Source: Erythrobasidium yunnanense (taxonomy: Eukaryota; Basidiomycota; Cystobasidiomycetes; Erythrobasidiales; Erythrobasidiaceae). Taken from it: DNA of 64,000 bases. The translations under genes were made by a program, and so were the position numbers. Shown piece after piece: positions 1 through 10,704 of this stretch. The stretch lies in the NCBI GenBank assembly GCA_001600175.1, contig BCJC01000001.1:1196065-1260064 (forward strand). Direction: 5' to 3'. The stretch's first letter is position 1; each line of letters begins with the position of its first letter. A model generated the notes under the pieces. The model saw only the letters and a program-made list of their open reading frames with translations, ran no database searches and was not told the DNA's origin.

Positions 1-334
1 GCTGCAGACATAACCGGTCAAGCCAGGCACACCGAATAAGAAGGAGGGCAATATCATACAGAAAAGACAGGCGCAGATAGATTGTACGTTGAACGAGTAT
101 ATCACTCTTCGGCAATCCTCCTGATCGTGTACACTTGCGAGAGCTAATGCAAACGGCATTCTATGGATGTCTAGTCAGAGATGATAAGCTCTAGGTGTAC
201 TATATTACAGTGTATGCTCGACTTCATCTTCTTGAGTCGTGTCTATCGGTGCGCATTGTCTGAGGTCCAAAGGTACCTGACATTTCTACAAAAAATTTCA
301 ATCCTGCCGTACAAGCCTCCCACTAGACAGTACA

Positions 335-1133
335 TCAATCCTTTTCTAACACTTCGTCTGGTCGCGCGTTGCGTCGTTTGCGCCCCGTAATTTCCATTAG
401 AGGCCAACCTATCACGTAAAAGAAGACTTCGATGGCCAAGAGGACCCAGAAAGCGGTCACGACGCCCGTCGGGGTTGTTGTCTGCGATACAGTGCTGCCA
501 TTCCCTGTAGCGACAAGTGGGATGTATTTCAGCTCGCAAGCAGTATCGAAAACTGGGAGGTGGCCTTACATTCTCCGAACCCAGTGTATACCTGAGCATA
601 CAGGATAGCAAGCGAAGCTATGCCAAACAGGATATGGACGATACGCAGCGGGTTGCGCCTGGCTTGCACGACGACGTAATTATGGGGAGGGACCTTGGTA
701 AAGCGGGCAGCGATACCAAGGATTGCTTGCACCAGGGCAATTACAGTAACCTGTCATTCCTCGTTAGCGTGCAAACATCGATGAGGCAGATAGTGACCTC
801 ACAGCTAAGCCTAGCTTGTGGTGAACATCCGCACTAGGTCCCACATATTCACCAGCGCCGGTAGCTACGTTGCCTAGAGCGAACGTGACAACCACTAAAA
901 GGACGGTGAACACATTCAATGCCGCGTGAAGTGTTGCCCAGTGTCGCCAGGTTCGTAGATAACGCCCAACAAGTATGGCCGCTGGAGCTACTATCAAAGC
1001 AGCTACGGATCCAAGAACGGCTGTTCTCAAATGTCGGTCAGCGCTAGACGAGCCATACTATACGCGTTTGCCTACCGTGTGCTAGCAGAATACGATCGTG
1101 CTTGCTTTGCGAGATAGATATCGGTGCATCCAT
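335..1133 (-). CDS. Cytochrome b561-type transmembrane protein, copy A
   Basis: Spliced product of about 210 residues with five hydrophobic segments. It begins MDAPISISQSKHDRILLAH and ends RRNARPDEVLEKD. Histidines lie where b561 proteins bind haem: AH at the start of helix 1, LHAALN in helix 2, HHKLGL in helix 3 and VHILFG in helix 4. Three introns can be placed: after the AH codon, after KLGLAV, and between FGE and NGST. The start is supported because the neighbouring paralogue begins with nearly the same residues. No DOMON domain was found upstream, so this looks like a stand-alone b561 module of the type fused to DOMON in other fungal proteins. Family knowledge suggests transmembrane electron transfer; the substrate is unknown. 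It is a tandem duplicate of the next gene. Confidence 0.8.
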
Positions 1134-1862
1134 GTTGTCGAGTTTGGCCAAGCGCCAGAGGGGAAAGTGTCGAAAAAGAAAAGGAACCCTTCAACATCGA
1201 AGAAGATTCTTGACAGGAGGAATGTAATAACAAATGCTGCGGACGTCTCACGTGTGACAAATCAGGCGCAGTTGAGGTTGGAATCTGGATGTTGATCTCG
1301 GATACATATATCTTCTGCCCTGCACAGCCGATTGACGGCTTTGCGGAAGTGGTAAAGGATACCGTACAGATCTAGCCCAACGCTTTGGATTTCCATCAGA
1401 CTGCTGAACTCTCAGCAAAAATCTCGCATGATATCTGCGACCTGACGAACGTTGACGACGCTGACGTTATCGTGATATGGAAGCACAGCGACCCCATAAA
1501 CAGCCGCGGTGTACCGCGACTGATTGTGCTGTCTCATGCAAATCCCCGGGAAGCACGTTACTTGCAAGACATGTCGGCCGGAACGGATCCCGGTTGGCTG
1601 CTTCTTTCGAACTGAAGCGTCTTCCAGCGCACATGAACATCTGTCGTTGAGGGAGGGCAGAGCGGCAGCATCCATCGAGGTTGGAGGGAGCCAAGCATTA
1701 TTGAATGATTTCGAGAGGAGGTTACCGTAAGTTTATGAAGAATCTGTATTAACTACATCGACGAAATTTACAGCGTTCTCGACAATTGACTAGCACAAAT
1801 GGACGACTTATGAGTTTGCGGTTCCGCTACTACAGCCTGGATATCCATTCTTCCTTTCACAT
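1134..1862. other. Intergenic stretch between the two b561 genes
   Basis: About 730 bp holding the promoter of copy A and the 3' end of copy B. Open frames occur on both strands but none shows a recognisable domain, and I could not recover a DOMON-like exon on the minus strand. Confidence 0.5.
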
Positions 1863-2772
1863 TCAAGCAGAGATCAATCCTGCTGTACTCGACTCGCTAG
1901 GCCGCCCTGTATGTGCCGAAGGTGACTTCTCCTGCACTTCGTCTGCTCTCTCCCTACGCTTTCTGCGTGCCAGGACCTCCATGACAGGCCAGCCGACCAG
2001 GTAGAGGAAGACCTCAACAGCGAAGAGGACCCAGAAGGCCGTCCTGATCCCTTGTGGAGTGGTGCTTTTCGAATCGCTCGTGTCATCCCCTGCATTTTGC
2101 AAGGGCCAATCGTCAGCTGTCATCCGACACTCTGCAAGGCGGAGGTCTGCCTACATTCTTGGAATCCAGTGTATATCTGCGCGTACAGAATGCCAGCCGT
2201 GGCTATTCCAAACAAGATGTGCAAGATTCGCAACGGGTTTCGCTTCGCTTGGATTGTAACGTAATTGTGAGGAGGGATCTTGGTCAGACGTGCCGCGATA
2301 CCGAAGATCGCTTGCACGACGATGATAAGCAAGACCTGAGTTGAGTATAAGCGCAGGACCGCTGAAGGTGAGGAGAGCGACTGCTTACCGCCAGTCCTAG
2401 CTTGTGATGGGCATCCGAGCGAGGCCCGAAGTACTGATTGGGATCTTTCAGGGCTGCATTGCCTAGTGCAAAGGTGATGACGACCAAAGCCAAGGTACCG
2501 AAATTCAGAACCAGATGCAGCACATTCCAATGCCGCCAAGAACGAAGATACCGGCCAACGAGCAAAGCTGCTGGTAACGTAATTAATGCAGCTACTGAAC
2601 CAAGGACAGCTGCTTTCAAGGATCAGCCGCAGGCACACAGAACATTGTGATGGGCGACCTGCCGTGAGCCACGATATATCTATCTGCATCCAGTGTCAGC
2701 CTGGGAACACGCCTCAAGCTGCTCATGCTGCCTGCCGTGCTTGCTCTGGGAGATGGGAGTGGGTGCGTCCAT
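1863..2772 (-). CDS. Cytochrome b561-type transmembrane protein, copy B
   Basis: Tandem paralogue of copy A. The spliced protein begins MDAPTPISQSKH, continues DRYIVAH, then runs through five membrane segments with HHKLGLA and VHILFG-equivalent (LHILFG) haem-histidine regions, and ends with a longer basic/serine-rich tail (to SSTAGLISA). Alignment with copy A shows an extra 52-nt intron (2684-2735) that splits the SKH/DRY codons, and a second intron at 2610-2662. Both begin with GC rather than GT and end with CAG after a gctga branch site. The remaining two introns match copy A in position. The two proteins are clearly homologous but well diverged, so the duplication is not recent. Likely a membrane ferric reductase or electron-transfer protein; substrate unknown. 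Confidence 0.8.
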
Positions 2773-3716
2773 GACGGGTTATGTAGCAAGGTGAAGGTAA
2801 GAAGTGAAGGAGGCATCTGAAGAGGTGGCCGAACAGCTGCCAACAGATCGCCCCCGTAGGAACTGTCAAATTCATCATAGGCGGAGACATGAAGTTTTTT
2901 GTCATCTGCTGCATCAGTCCGGCAGGTTTGTGGTTATCGAGACTGCTAGATGCTGAGTGCCGACGTTTGGCGGAGAATACTTTGCAGATCAGGGCGGGTT
3001 ATATATAGAACTCTGATATGTATGAAGTCGAAGTTGGTATCTGGCAGTTCAACATTATCAGCTTCTTATAAGTCCAACTACGCACTCGCGGATTGAGAGG
3101 GGCCGAGGCCGTCATGGGCTTCACGAGTGGTTCCACGTTGTCCTGCAGAAATCTCTTTTGAAATTTGTTCACCAGAGGATCAATTGTTGGAGCCGCTACA
3201 GCCATCACAGGAATCAGAGACGCAGTCAGTTACCCTAGCATACCTGCTTCTAGTATGAGAGGAATAAGGATCGGCTTGGAAAACTCCCGTCGTTCAGCTA
3301 CCAAATGCATGCGCCAAAGAGAGGTGGACTAGAGGTCCTGAGCTGTATTAACGGAAGCTGATTGTGGGAGGATTTCGGAAGCTGCGAAAGAGTTCTTATT
3401 GCCTGTGCGCTGGCATGGCAGACCGAAGTGTACCGTACCCCTCTGGGTAGCCATACGCATCAGAAGAGAGACCAAAGGTTTCGCCGCGAGCCGTTGTTGA
3501 ATGGGACTTTCACATCTCGCTGCTGATAGGCGCGGAGATTGCAATGCCTTGCTAGTCGAAGCGTTCGGAGGCCAGGCCTTGAAAGAGAGTCTTCGCCAGA
3601 CAGTAGTGATCGCCTCGAGCCAGTACATGATAGTATGTCGTTGCCCCTTGGATGCTGCGACCGCGTGCGATAATAATTAGGCAGCCGGGGTGCCAACGTT
3701 GTGTCTCGACAACAAC
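2773..3716. other. Divergent intergenic region
   Basis: About 940 bp between the starts of the b561 copy B gene (-) and the dehydrogenase (+). It should hold both promoters. I see no supported gene; the open frames here have no recognisable motif. Confidence 0.5.
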
Positions 3717-5161
3717 ATGTCTGGACGTTTGCAGAACCGTGTCGCCATCATCACTGGCGCTGGCTCGTGGGCATATAGAGGTTGCATACGGAGGATGTTC
3801 TTCTGACTTGCTCTTGCGACAGAGGGATTGGTCTCGAGACTTCGGTCCTGTTTGCAACAGAAGGCGCCCGCGTTATCTGCGCCGACATCAGACGAGATGC
3901 TGCAGAGAAGACCGTCAAGCTCATCGCTGAAATCGCCAAAGAAGCTCCCGCTGCCCTCGCTGTTGAATGCGACGTAGGCAAAGAAAAGGACATCCAGAAT
4001 CTTGTCGACCGAGCTGTCGCAGAGTACGGGCGACTCGATGTCGTGTTCAATAATGCTGGTATCATGCATCCTGAAGACGATAATGGCACGTCTCTGGAGC
4101 CAGGTCGATTAGTCTGCAAGCAAGCTTATCTTTCGTTCTCTATCTCTCCCTTTCCAATGTAGCCGTCAACACGGAAGAGAAGATCTGGGACTTGACACAG
4201 CAGATGTGAATGCCTCTATCACGCTTTCGTTCCAGAGTCCTGTTGATATCTTCGTGCCTAGCAATGTCAAGGGTGTCTGGTGGGGTTGCAAGGTGAGGCG
4301 CTCGCAGTACGCCAAAGTCAACCTTCTCATACTACGTTCCATTAGTACGCCATCATCGCCATGCGAAACAACCCGGAAGAGCCAAGCAAAGGTCTTCGCA
4401 AGGGAGGTTCCATTATCAATACTGCAAGCTTCGGTGAGGAACACTGTGTGAGACGTCTGCATTTTTCTTGCTGATCCGTATACACGCAGTCGCGAGCTTG
4501 GGCGCTGCCACTCCTCAATTGGCTTATACGGCGTCGAAGGGAGCTGTCTTGGCCATGACGCGAGAGATTGCTATGGTTCACGCACGAGAGGGTATTCGAG
4601 TGAATGCACTGAGCCCGTACGTTGATTCTATATGCCGATATGTAGTGTTTGGCTTACAGACTCGCTTCTTCCTGTTACTGCAGAGGTCCACTTCGAACGC
4701 GTAAGTTCGCCCATACGAATGGAAGCTACTCTATGTCTTGTATCTAACAGATGTCATCAGCACTGCTGATGGACTTCCTCAACACGCCTGAGAAGCGAGA
4801 TCGCAGAATGGTGCATATCCCTATGGGTGGGTCTACTTCGCACCGCCCAATGATACAGCTAAAGTTCCATCAGGTCGCTTTGGTGAGGCTATCGAACAGG
4901 CAAAGTCTGTTCTTTTCCTGGCCTCCGACGATTCCTCCTATATCACCGTGAGCTACGACATTCTATCTGGCAAAGGCCGGCCGCTTAATTACTTGTCGAT
5001 CTGCAGGGAAGCGACTTCAAGGTGGACGGAGGTATCTCCAACTGCTATGTCGTAAGCTCGCCCCCGCTTTCAGTCGAGACTGGCTATAGACTGATCTTTG
5101 GGAATAGACTGCCGAGGGTGAACCAGTACTTCCAGCACCAAAAGGCTTTGTCGGCATCTGA
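3717..5161 (+). CDS. Short-chain dehydrogenase/reductase
   Basis: Classical NAD(P)-dependent SDR split by about nine introns. Exon 1 encodes MSGRLQNRVAIITGAGS, and the next exon completes the TGAGSGIG cofactor loop. Later elements are NNAG, INVKGVWWG, and the catalytic YTASK preceded by SLGAATPQ, then GPLRTPLL, and a C-terminus TAEGEPVLPAPKGFVGI. Total about 290 residues, normal for the family. The junction before VNTEEKIWDLT is uncertain: a GC donor at 4085 gives the usual DDNA-VNTEE spacing, while a GT donor about 25 nt downstream would insert several residues. Substrate cannot be told. Same strand and about 190 bp upstream of the prolyl-tRNA synthetase. Confidence 0.85.
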
Positions 5162-5345
5162 GCGGACTACTCGTTTGTGGGCTAGACTATCAGATTCCCC
5201 GTTCATCCATTCTTCAGAATCGCAATCTCTTGTCGAGCAATGCAGTGCAAATACCTGTTCGCACATACTGGGGTCTTTGCACTAGGATCATAATTGCACA
5301 ATGACTAATGCTGCTCAATCAACGAGTTCATTGCCTCTTGCCTTC

Positions 5346-7342
5346 ATGCTTCGCGGTACTTGTCCCAAACTACGGCGCACACGGCTCTCTTGTTTCCGGC
5401 ACTTCAGTACATCTCGCTATGCTCGCTCAACGCTACTGTCCAAGCTGTATGCTCCCTCGACGAAGCTCGACACACATCAGGCACACGACGGCCTTCGCAG
5501 CGTGGACTTCTTGCTTCGAGCTGGCTACATTCGCAAGGTGAAGATGGCTACAAGATATTGACTATACTGGCTAAGACTGTACTGCCGCAAGTCTTCTGCT
5601 GGAATATGGAGCCTTCTGCCGCCAGCTCTGATGGTCATGGAAAAGCTAGAAGCAATCATCGAAAAAGAGATGCGATCTATCGGTGAAGATGGGCCTCCTC
5701 AAGCAACAAGCTCTGGCAATCACTGAGTCATTGGTTCTGTGGCTTTAGACGCGTCCAAAATCTCCCTACCAAATCTGTTGTCACCGGTACACTGGCAAGC
5801 TTCGGGAAGATGGGAGTCTACCGGCCCAGAGGCATACACATACTCGCTACTGTATCATGTCAGGAAGCTGATGTCTACAAACAGCTCTGGAGACTGCGGG
5901 ACCGCAAGAAATCGGAAATGCTACTGGCTCCAACTCATGAAGAAGAAATCACTGCCATGGTAGCTGCCGATGTAAAGTCTGAAAGGCAACTTCCTGTCCG
6001 TCTTTTCCAAATAGGTACGCCGGGCACATACCGAATGGTGAAACAAGCTGATGATCAGACTGACCCAGGTCGCAAGTTTCGAGATGAAGCCCGGCCGAGA
6101 GCTGCTCTGCTTCGCGGGAGAGAGTTCGTTATGAAGGACCTCTACACTTTCGACGCCTCTCCAGAAGCGAGTGAAGCGACATACGCAGTGGTAAAGGCTG
6201 CATACTGCCGGATCTTCGACAAAATAGGAGTGCCTTACATGGTGGTAAGTACCGTCTCTGCAGATCGACGCTATATAACCTAGACTGACTGTTACACAGG
6301 CAAATGCTGACCCTGGTAATATTGGAGGCTCACTTTCCCACGAATTTCACTACGCAATAGATGGTAGGCACTGCTTGGCGAACGAGTGCTCCGGGCATAC
6401 GCTCACATTTCTGATTCAGCTGGCGAGGATACGCTGCTCAGCTGCCCCAAGTGCAAGACCGCAGCCAATACCGAACTCGCACGCTCCCTACTCTCCGAAA
6501 GTCCTCAATATCTCGATGAAGAAGACTGTCAAGCTCATCTGTACGACACTGGAGAGAGTCGAATGCTGTTGGCCGTCGTCTGCCGCAAGGGCGAAGCGAT
6601 CAACATGGCCAAGCTTCACAAGCTGCACTCGAATGCTAGACCTGCGGTTCTCACAAATCGAGCTTTGGACGACTGGGACTGCTTATCTATTCTTTTGGAC
6701 GAGAGTTGTGCAACCTTAGACGGGGACTCCGCGCGGAACGTTATCGAAGAAGCTCTAGGAGGTGTGCCACCGGAAGCCGTCTGGGCAGCGCCGCCGTCGT
6801 ACGATGTGCGAGATGTGAGGACTGCCACAGCAGGTGAACTCTGTCCTCATTGTAGAGTGCCTCTGGAGGGCACGAGAGCTATCGAAGTCGGCCATACGTT
6901 CCTCTTGGGCACGAAATACTCGAAAGCACTGAACGCTACTTTCGCACGAACATCTACAGATCAGCAAGCGAGAGATTACTTCCATATGGGTTGCTATGGC
7001 ATCGGAGTTACTCGCCTCTTAGGCTCAGTTGCCGAAGCTTGTGCGGACAGTAAAGGCCTAGTCTGGCCGAAGGCACTGGCGCCATTCCAAGCTTGCTTCA
7101 TTCCTCTCAATGCCAATCTGGCCTCCGTCATCGATAATATTCCTGGCAACAACATAACAGACGATCGCTACGATCTATCGTTCGGGAGAAGGGTAAAAGA
7201 TGCGGAACTGTTCGGCCATCCATACACGGTCATCATCGGCAAGGCCTGGGAGCAGAAGCAGCAGCTAGAGATTATCTGCAGACGGACAGGTGACCGCAAG
7301 TTCGCGACTCTGTCGGAAGTGGGCGGAGTGCTGCAGGAATAG
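5346..7342 (+). CDS. PARS2: Mitochondrial prolyl-tRNA synthetase (bacterial type)
   Basis: Class II aminoacyl-tRNA synthetase that charges tRNA-Pro in mitochondria (yeast Aim10, human PARS2). The N-terminus MLRGTCPKLRRTRLSCFRHF is basic and looks like a mitochondrial presequence; an in-frame upstream ATG lies at 5301. Motif 1 region: LLRAGYIRK spliced to SSAGIWSLLPPAL. Motif 2 region: SGRWESTGPE, then LRDRKKSEMLLAPTHEEE and FRDEARPRAALLRGREFVMKD split across further exons. Motif 3: YGIGVTRLL near 7000. A bacterial-type insertion with CPKC and CPHC pairs lies between. The splice near 5825-5890 is unresolved: the reading frame must change between GPEAY and LRDRK, best explained by a 41-nt gt..ag intron. 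The last exon to the stop is one clean block. Confidence 0.9.
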
Positions 7343-7456
7343 TGGTCTCGCCTACTCCAATCCTCCCCGACGAGCGGGCTGTGAGCGGTAGGTGCTCTAC
7401 CCAAGTCAAGCACGGCGTCCTCCCCTGAGGGGGATGTGCCGTATCGTCGCGACGCC

Positions 7457-8726
7457 CTATGCCCATCTTCGAACCAAGCCTTCATACTGCGAGACGAGGA
7501 TTAGGCGATGGACTGCCGGCCTACAGCCAGGCACTCACCAGGGACCATGCTATGCCACTGCTCGCAGCTTTGCGAGCGCACCGAAGCGCGACTCCGCGGA
7601 AAAGACCAGATGAGCCTTCTTGCTGCAGGATAAGGGTGGTCGTTTGGACAATGCCAGTATAGGTAGACGGATTGATCTGCCGCCGTGTCTTAATAGTGTC
7701 GAAAGGAGCAGTAACGAAAGTAGAGAAGCCTGCAGCGAACGCTCCTGAGCGTGACCGAAGTCGGCAAATGCACTACCTTTTTCTTCCAAGACGAACGCAC
7801 CAGCTGACGCGTCAATGACGCTGCCCTGTGCGACGTGCATCTTCTGAAGCACGCTCCGCGAGCGCTCATACACAACCAGGAAAAGGCCAGCTGTGGGTGC
7901 ATCACGAAGGGTAGTTGGCCAGAAACCAGTAAAGAGACCTCGTATGCCAAGGGTCCGCCAGATATCGGCTAGGGAAGAAGTGATACCTCCTTTGGAATGT
8001 ATAACGCTCGATTCCATTCGCGTCTTAACCACGGTCATCGGCATCAGCAAGAAGCCTACAGCTGATCGAGCTGCTGCGCCTGCAACCATGTTTCCGCCTA
8101 TCGAGTTGGGCAGCTTGGGTCTTATTTGACTAAGAAAGGCAGAGTGAGTAAGGACACATTGTATCGCTCGATCAGCATTCACTTAAGAGCTGCAAAGTAA
8201 AGTGCTACACCCGGCACTAAAGAAACACGTCGGATGTAAGCTTTCGTGATATCGATATATTCCTGTCGCAAGTTGAACATACCGTTCCTGGTATAAGGTG
8301 TCAGCGACCGACAGAGAAGGGTGTGTATGGAGATCTACCTCGCGATAGTTGGCGTAGTACCTCGCCAGAGACCCAGTACTCCATCTTTGCGCAGAACGTC
8401 TTTCGCAACTTGGAGAGTAGTATTGCTAAAGTATACCAAGTTCTCGCATAAGCTTTGCGTAAAGGGTGTACCGATCTTCTCGTCATACCCGATTCTTGTA
8501 AGGCCAGAAGGTTGAGCAGAAGGTGCAGCGCCTTGTTGGAGACGTGTTCGCAGCAGATCCAGAGGCTGATATAAGTCTTGTTAGGCCGCGCGATACAGGA
8601 AAAGCCGTCCGTTTCTTTGGGAGATCTTGCCTGAAGAACCACGCAGCTCGCAAAACCAGACAAAGCTCCCGAGATCAGCGCCGTCTGTGGTTTGGCCTTT
8701 GCATTCCGAGTAGAGCTCTCCTGCAT
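7457..8726 (-). CDS. HEM25: Mitochondrial glycine carrier Hem25 / SLC25A38
   Basis: SLC25 carrier importing glycine into mitochondria for the first step of haem synthesis. The N-terminal exon reads MQESSTRNAKAKPQTALISG and then ALSGFASCVVLQ. The three carrier repeats each show a PxD signature: PLDLLRTRLQQG, then a second repeat around PKLPNSIGGNMVAGAAARS with MPMTVVKTRMES, and PFDTIKTRRQ. The C-terminus splices to YEGLVRRWA and a stop at 7457. At least four short introns. It shares a spacer of about 110 bp with the divergently transcribed METTL4 homologue. Assignment to Hem25 rests on the ISGALSGFASCVVLQPLDLLRTR signature and on GFLLMPMTVVKTR, both typical of that subfamily. Confidence 0.9.
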
Positions 8727-8835
8727 CTACTCTCTGGCGGCCTTGCTGGATTGGCGAAAGCCAAAAAGAGGCGCGAGCTTGCAGTAGCCGGCGATCCGAA
8801 TACGGTACCAATATGTGCATCAAGCTTCCTATATC
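8727..8835. promoter_or_regulatory. Bidirectional promoter HEM25 / METTL4
   Basis: Only 109 bp separate the two start codons, so both genes must share this region and probably have overlapping 5' leaders. No TATA box or conserved operator is obvious. Confidence 0.5.
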
Positions 8836-10332
8836 ATGGCAGTCTCCTCTCAAGTGATGGATAGAAGATCTAGTGTGCCAGCTGTGGGCTCTGTCTTGGT
8901 CACAACCGATACCGGTCATGCTCTTCTGGACCCCATAGCTGCTCTCACCGATGGCATTCCAGGTCGATATAGTCTGCTATTATCTGCTCTACCTCCCATG
9001 CAACCCTATATGCCAGCCGCAACTGGACCGCCTAAGAAGAAACGCAGAGTAGCTTCAGAGTCTACACCCAACGAAGCTGCAGGTCTTGCACTCCACGATA
9101 AACTGAAGCCATGGTTGGCAGAAGCTACAGCGCAAGTCAGGAATAAGTGGTTGCGGGCAGGCGCAGAGTCATGGCTGGGTAGCACAATTCACGTCAAAGC
9201 GACGGAAGCACCTGGAGAAACCCTAGCTGCTTGGACAGACGCGACAGCCAGTTTACTGAATGAGGTATTGGAAGACGGACAGCTGGACGCGCTACAACTT
9301 TCCGAAGAAGGTACGGTGACTCTGTACATCGATCAAGTGATTCGCTAATTCCGTACACAACAGAGGAGAAGCATCCGATGGCGAACCTTTTTCACCGCCA
9401 CGTAATCAATAAGACCAGAGAAGTCCGCGTCTTATCGACAGCCGCCGCTTCTTGGCTCGTCCCGGCCCAGAGTGGCTTCGTGATGGCCGATATGAAGGAT
9501 TGGAGCAAGATACTAGGAGTAGGAGGTAAGACCTGTATACTACTCAAGTATCCGGAGGAGGTAACCTCAAAGTAAAGCAGGGCTACATCTACCTTGCGAT
9601 ATCAAACTCGCCTTACTGGGTGAGCAGACAGTCTGAATGAAATTGGCTGTATTCTAAGAGGAGGTACAGATCCTCCTTGGCCTAGCGCCTCCGTCCGCAG
9701 GTCTTCTCTTTACCAAGACATAGACATATACGATCTTTTCAAGATTGACTTGCCGGCCATTCTGTCCAAGTTATCAGACGGTCCCGTGCTAGTAGGAGTC
9801 TGGGTAACGAATCATGCCAAGTACAGGCGCTTTGTCAGTGATAAGCTCTTTCGGGATTGGAAAATATCGGCAGCGGTGAAGTGGTACTGGGTCAAAATCA
9901 CAAATAATGCAAAAGGTGATCCGCTCTCAGTTGGCGGACTGCCAGTTTTCCCGCTAGAGGGTAACTCGCCCCGGAGATGTTACGAAGGCCTGATCTTAGG
10001 CTTCTGTAACCCACTCGCAAAGCCGGTACCTGAGCTTCCCGACAATCGCGCTTTCCTGTCTGTCCCGCTGGAGCATTCTCGCAAGCCTTTGGTCATAGGT
10101 GAGACAGATTACCCAATAATGTGTAGGCTAACCTGTTCCTAAAGATCTGCTTAGGCCATACGTACCGTTGGAGGGACGCCCAGGCCTTGGTGTTCTTGAG
10201 CTATTCGCCCGCTTCGTGCCTTCGGGGAGACGTGGTGAAGAGCCTCTGCCCGGAGACTTCTGGCTCAGTGTTGGGAACGAAGCTATCAAGTTCAACGAAA
10301 TCGGCCGAAGCTGGGAAGTTGCGACAGAGTAA
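8836..10332 (+). CDS. METTL4: METTL4-like MT-A70 N6-adenine methyltransferase
   Basis: About 390 residues over five exons. Exon 1 carries a basic PPKKKRRV nuclear-localisation-like stretch. The catalytic DPPW is assembled by splicing: exon ...CDIKLALL joins DPPWPSASVRRSSLY near 9670. Downstream are the MT-A70 features VGVWVTN, YWVKITN, YEGLILG and PLEHSRKP, then RPGLGVLELFAR in the last exon, where METTL4 proteins carry the conserved ELFAR segment. In animals METTL4 methylates U2 snRNA (m6Am) and has been linked to DNA 6mA; in fungi the substrate is not established. An upstream in-frame ATG at 8815 is possible. All catalytic motifs look intact. Assignment to METTL4 rather than METTL3/14 follows from the HSRKP and ELFAR context. 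Confidence 0.85.
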
Positions 10333-10704
10333 AGCATGGGCTCTGATATTAAAGCCCCTTAAGGCATCTGTATCGAGATATCTGAGCTTGACCGTCACTG
10401 GCACTATCCGCTCCAGTAGGCCGATATCCGATTGCGGTCCAACTTGCAGGCATGCTTTGGTAGCTCTTGAATTCGGCACATGGCGAAGCTGTAGCACTAG
10501 GGAAATCGTCTGCAAGTCTACTATGTATTCAGGTAGATTACGTTGCAGACAGACTACCTTGAACGACTTACTGCTACCAACACAAGCTCAAGCACGACCA
10601 AGGGTACTGCATCTACTACTCTAATCTGCTGGACTGTCTAGGTCTCCAAGGTGCAAAGATCTAATTGCTTTGGTAAACTTGAGATAACCCGCGACGTGTC
10701 CTGT
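10333..10704. other. Convergent 3' spacer
   Basis: About 370 bp between the stop codons of METTL4 and the Sec14-like gene. It presumably contains both polyadenylation regions; I see no gene. Confidence 0.4.
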
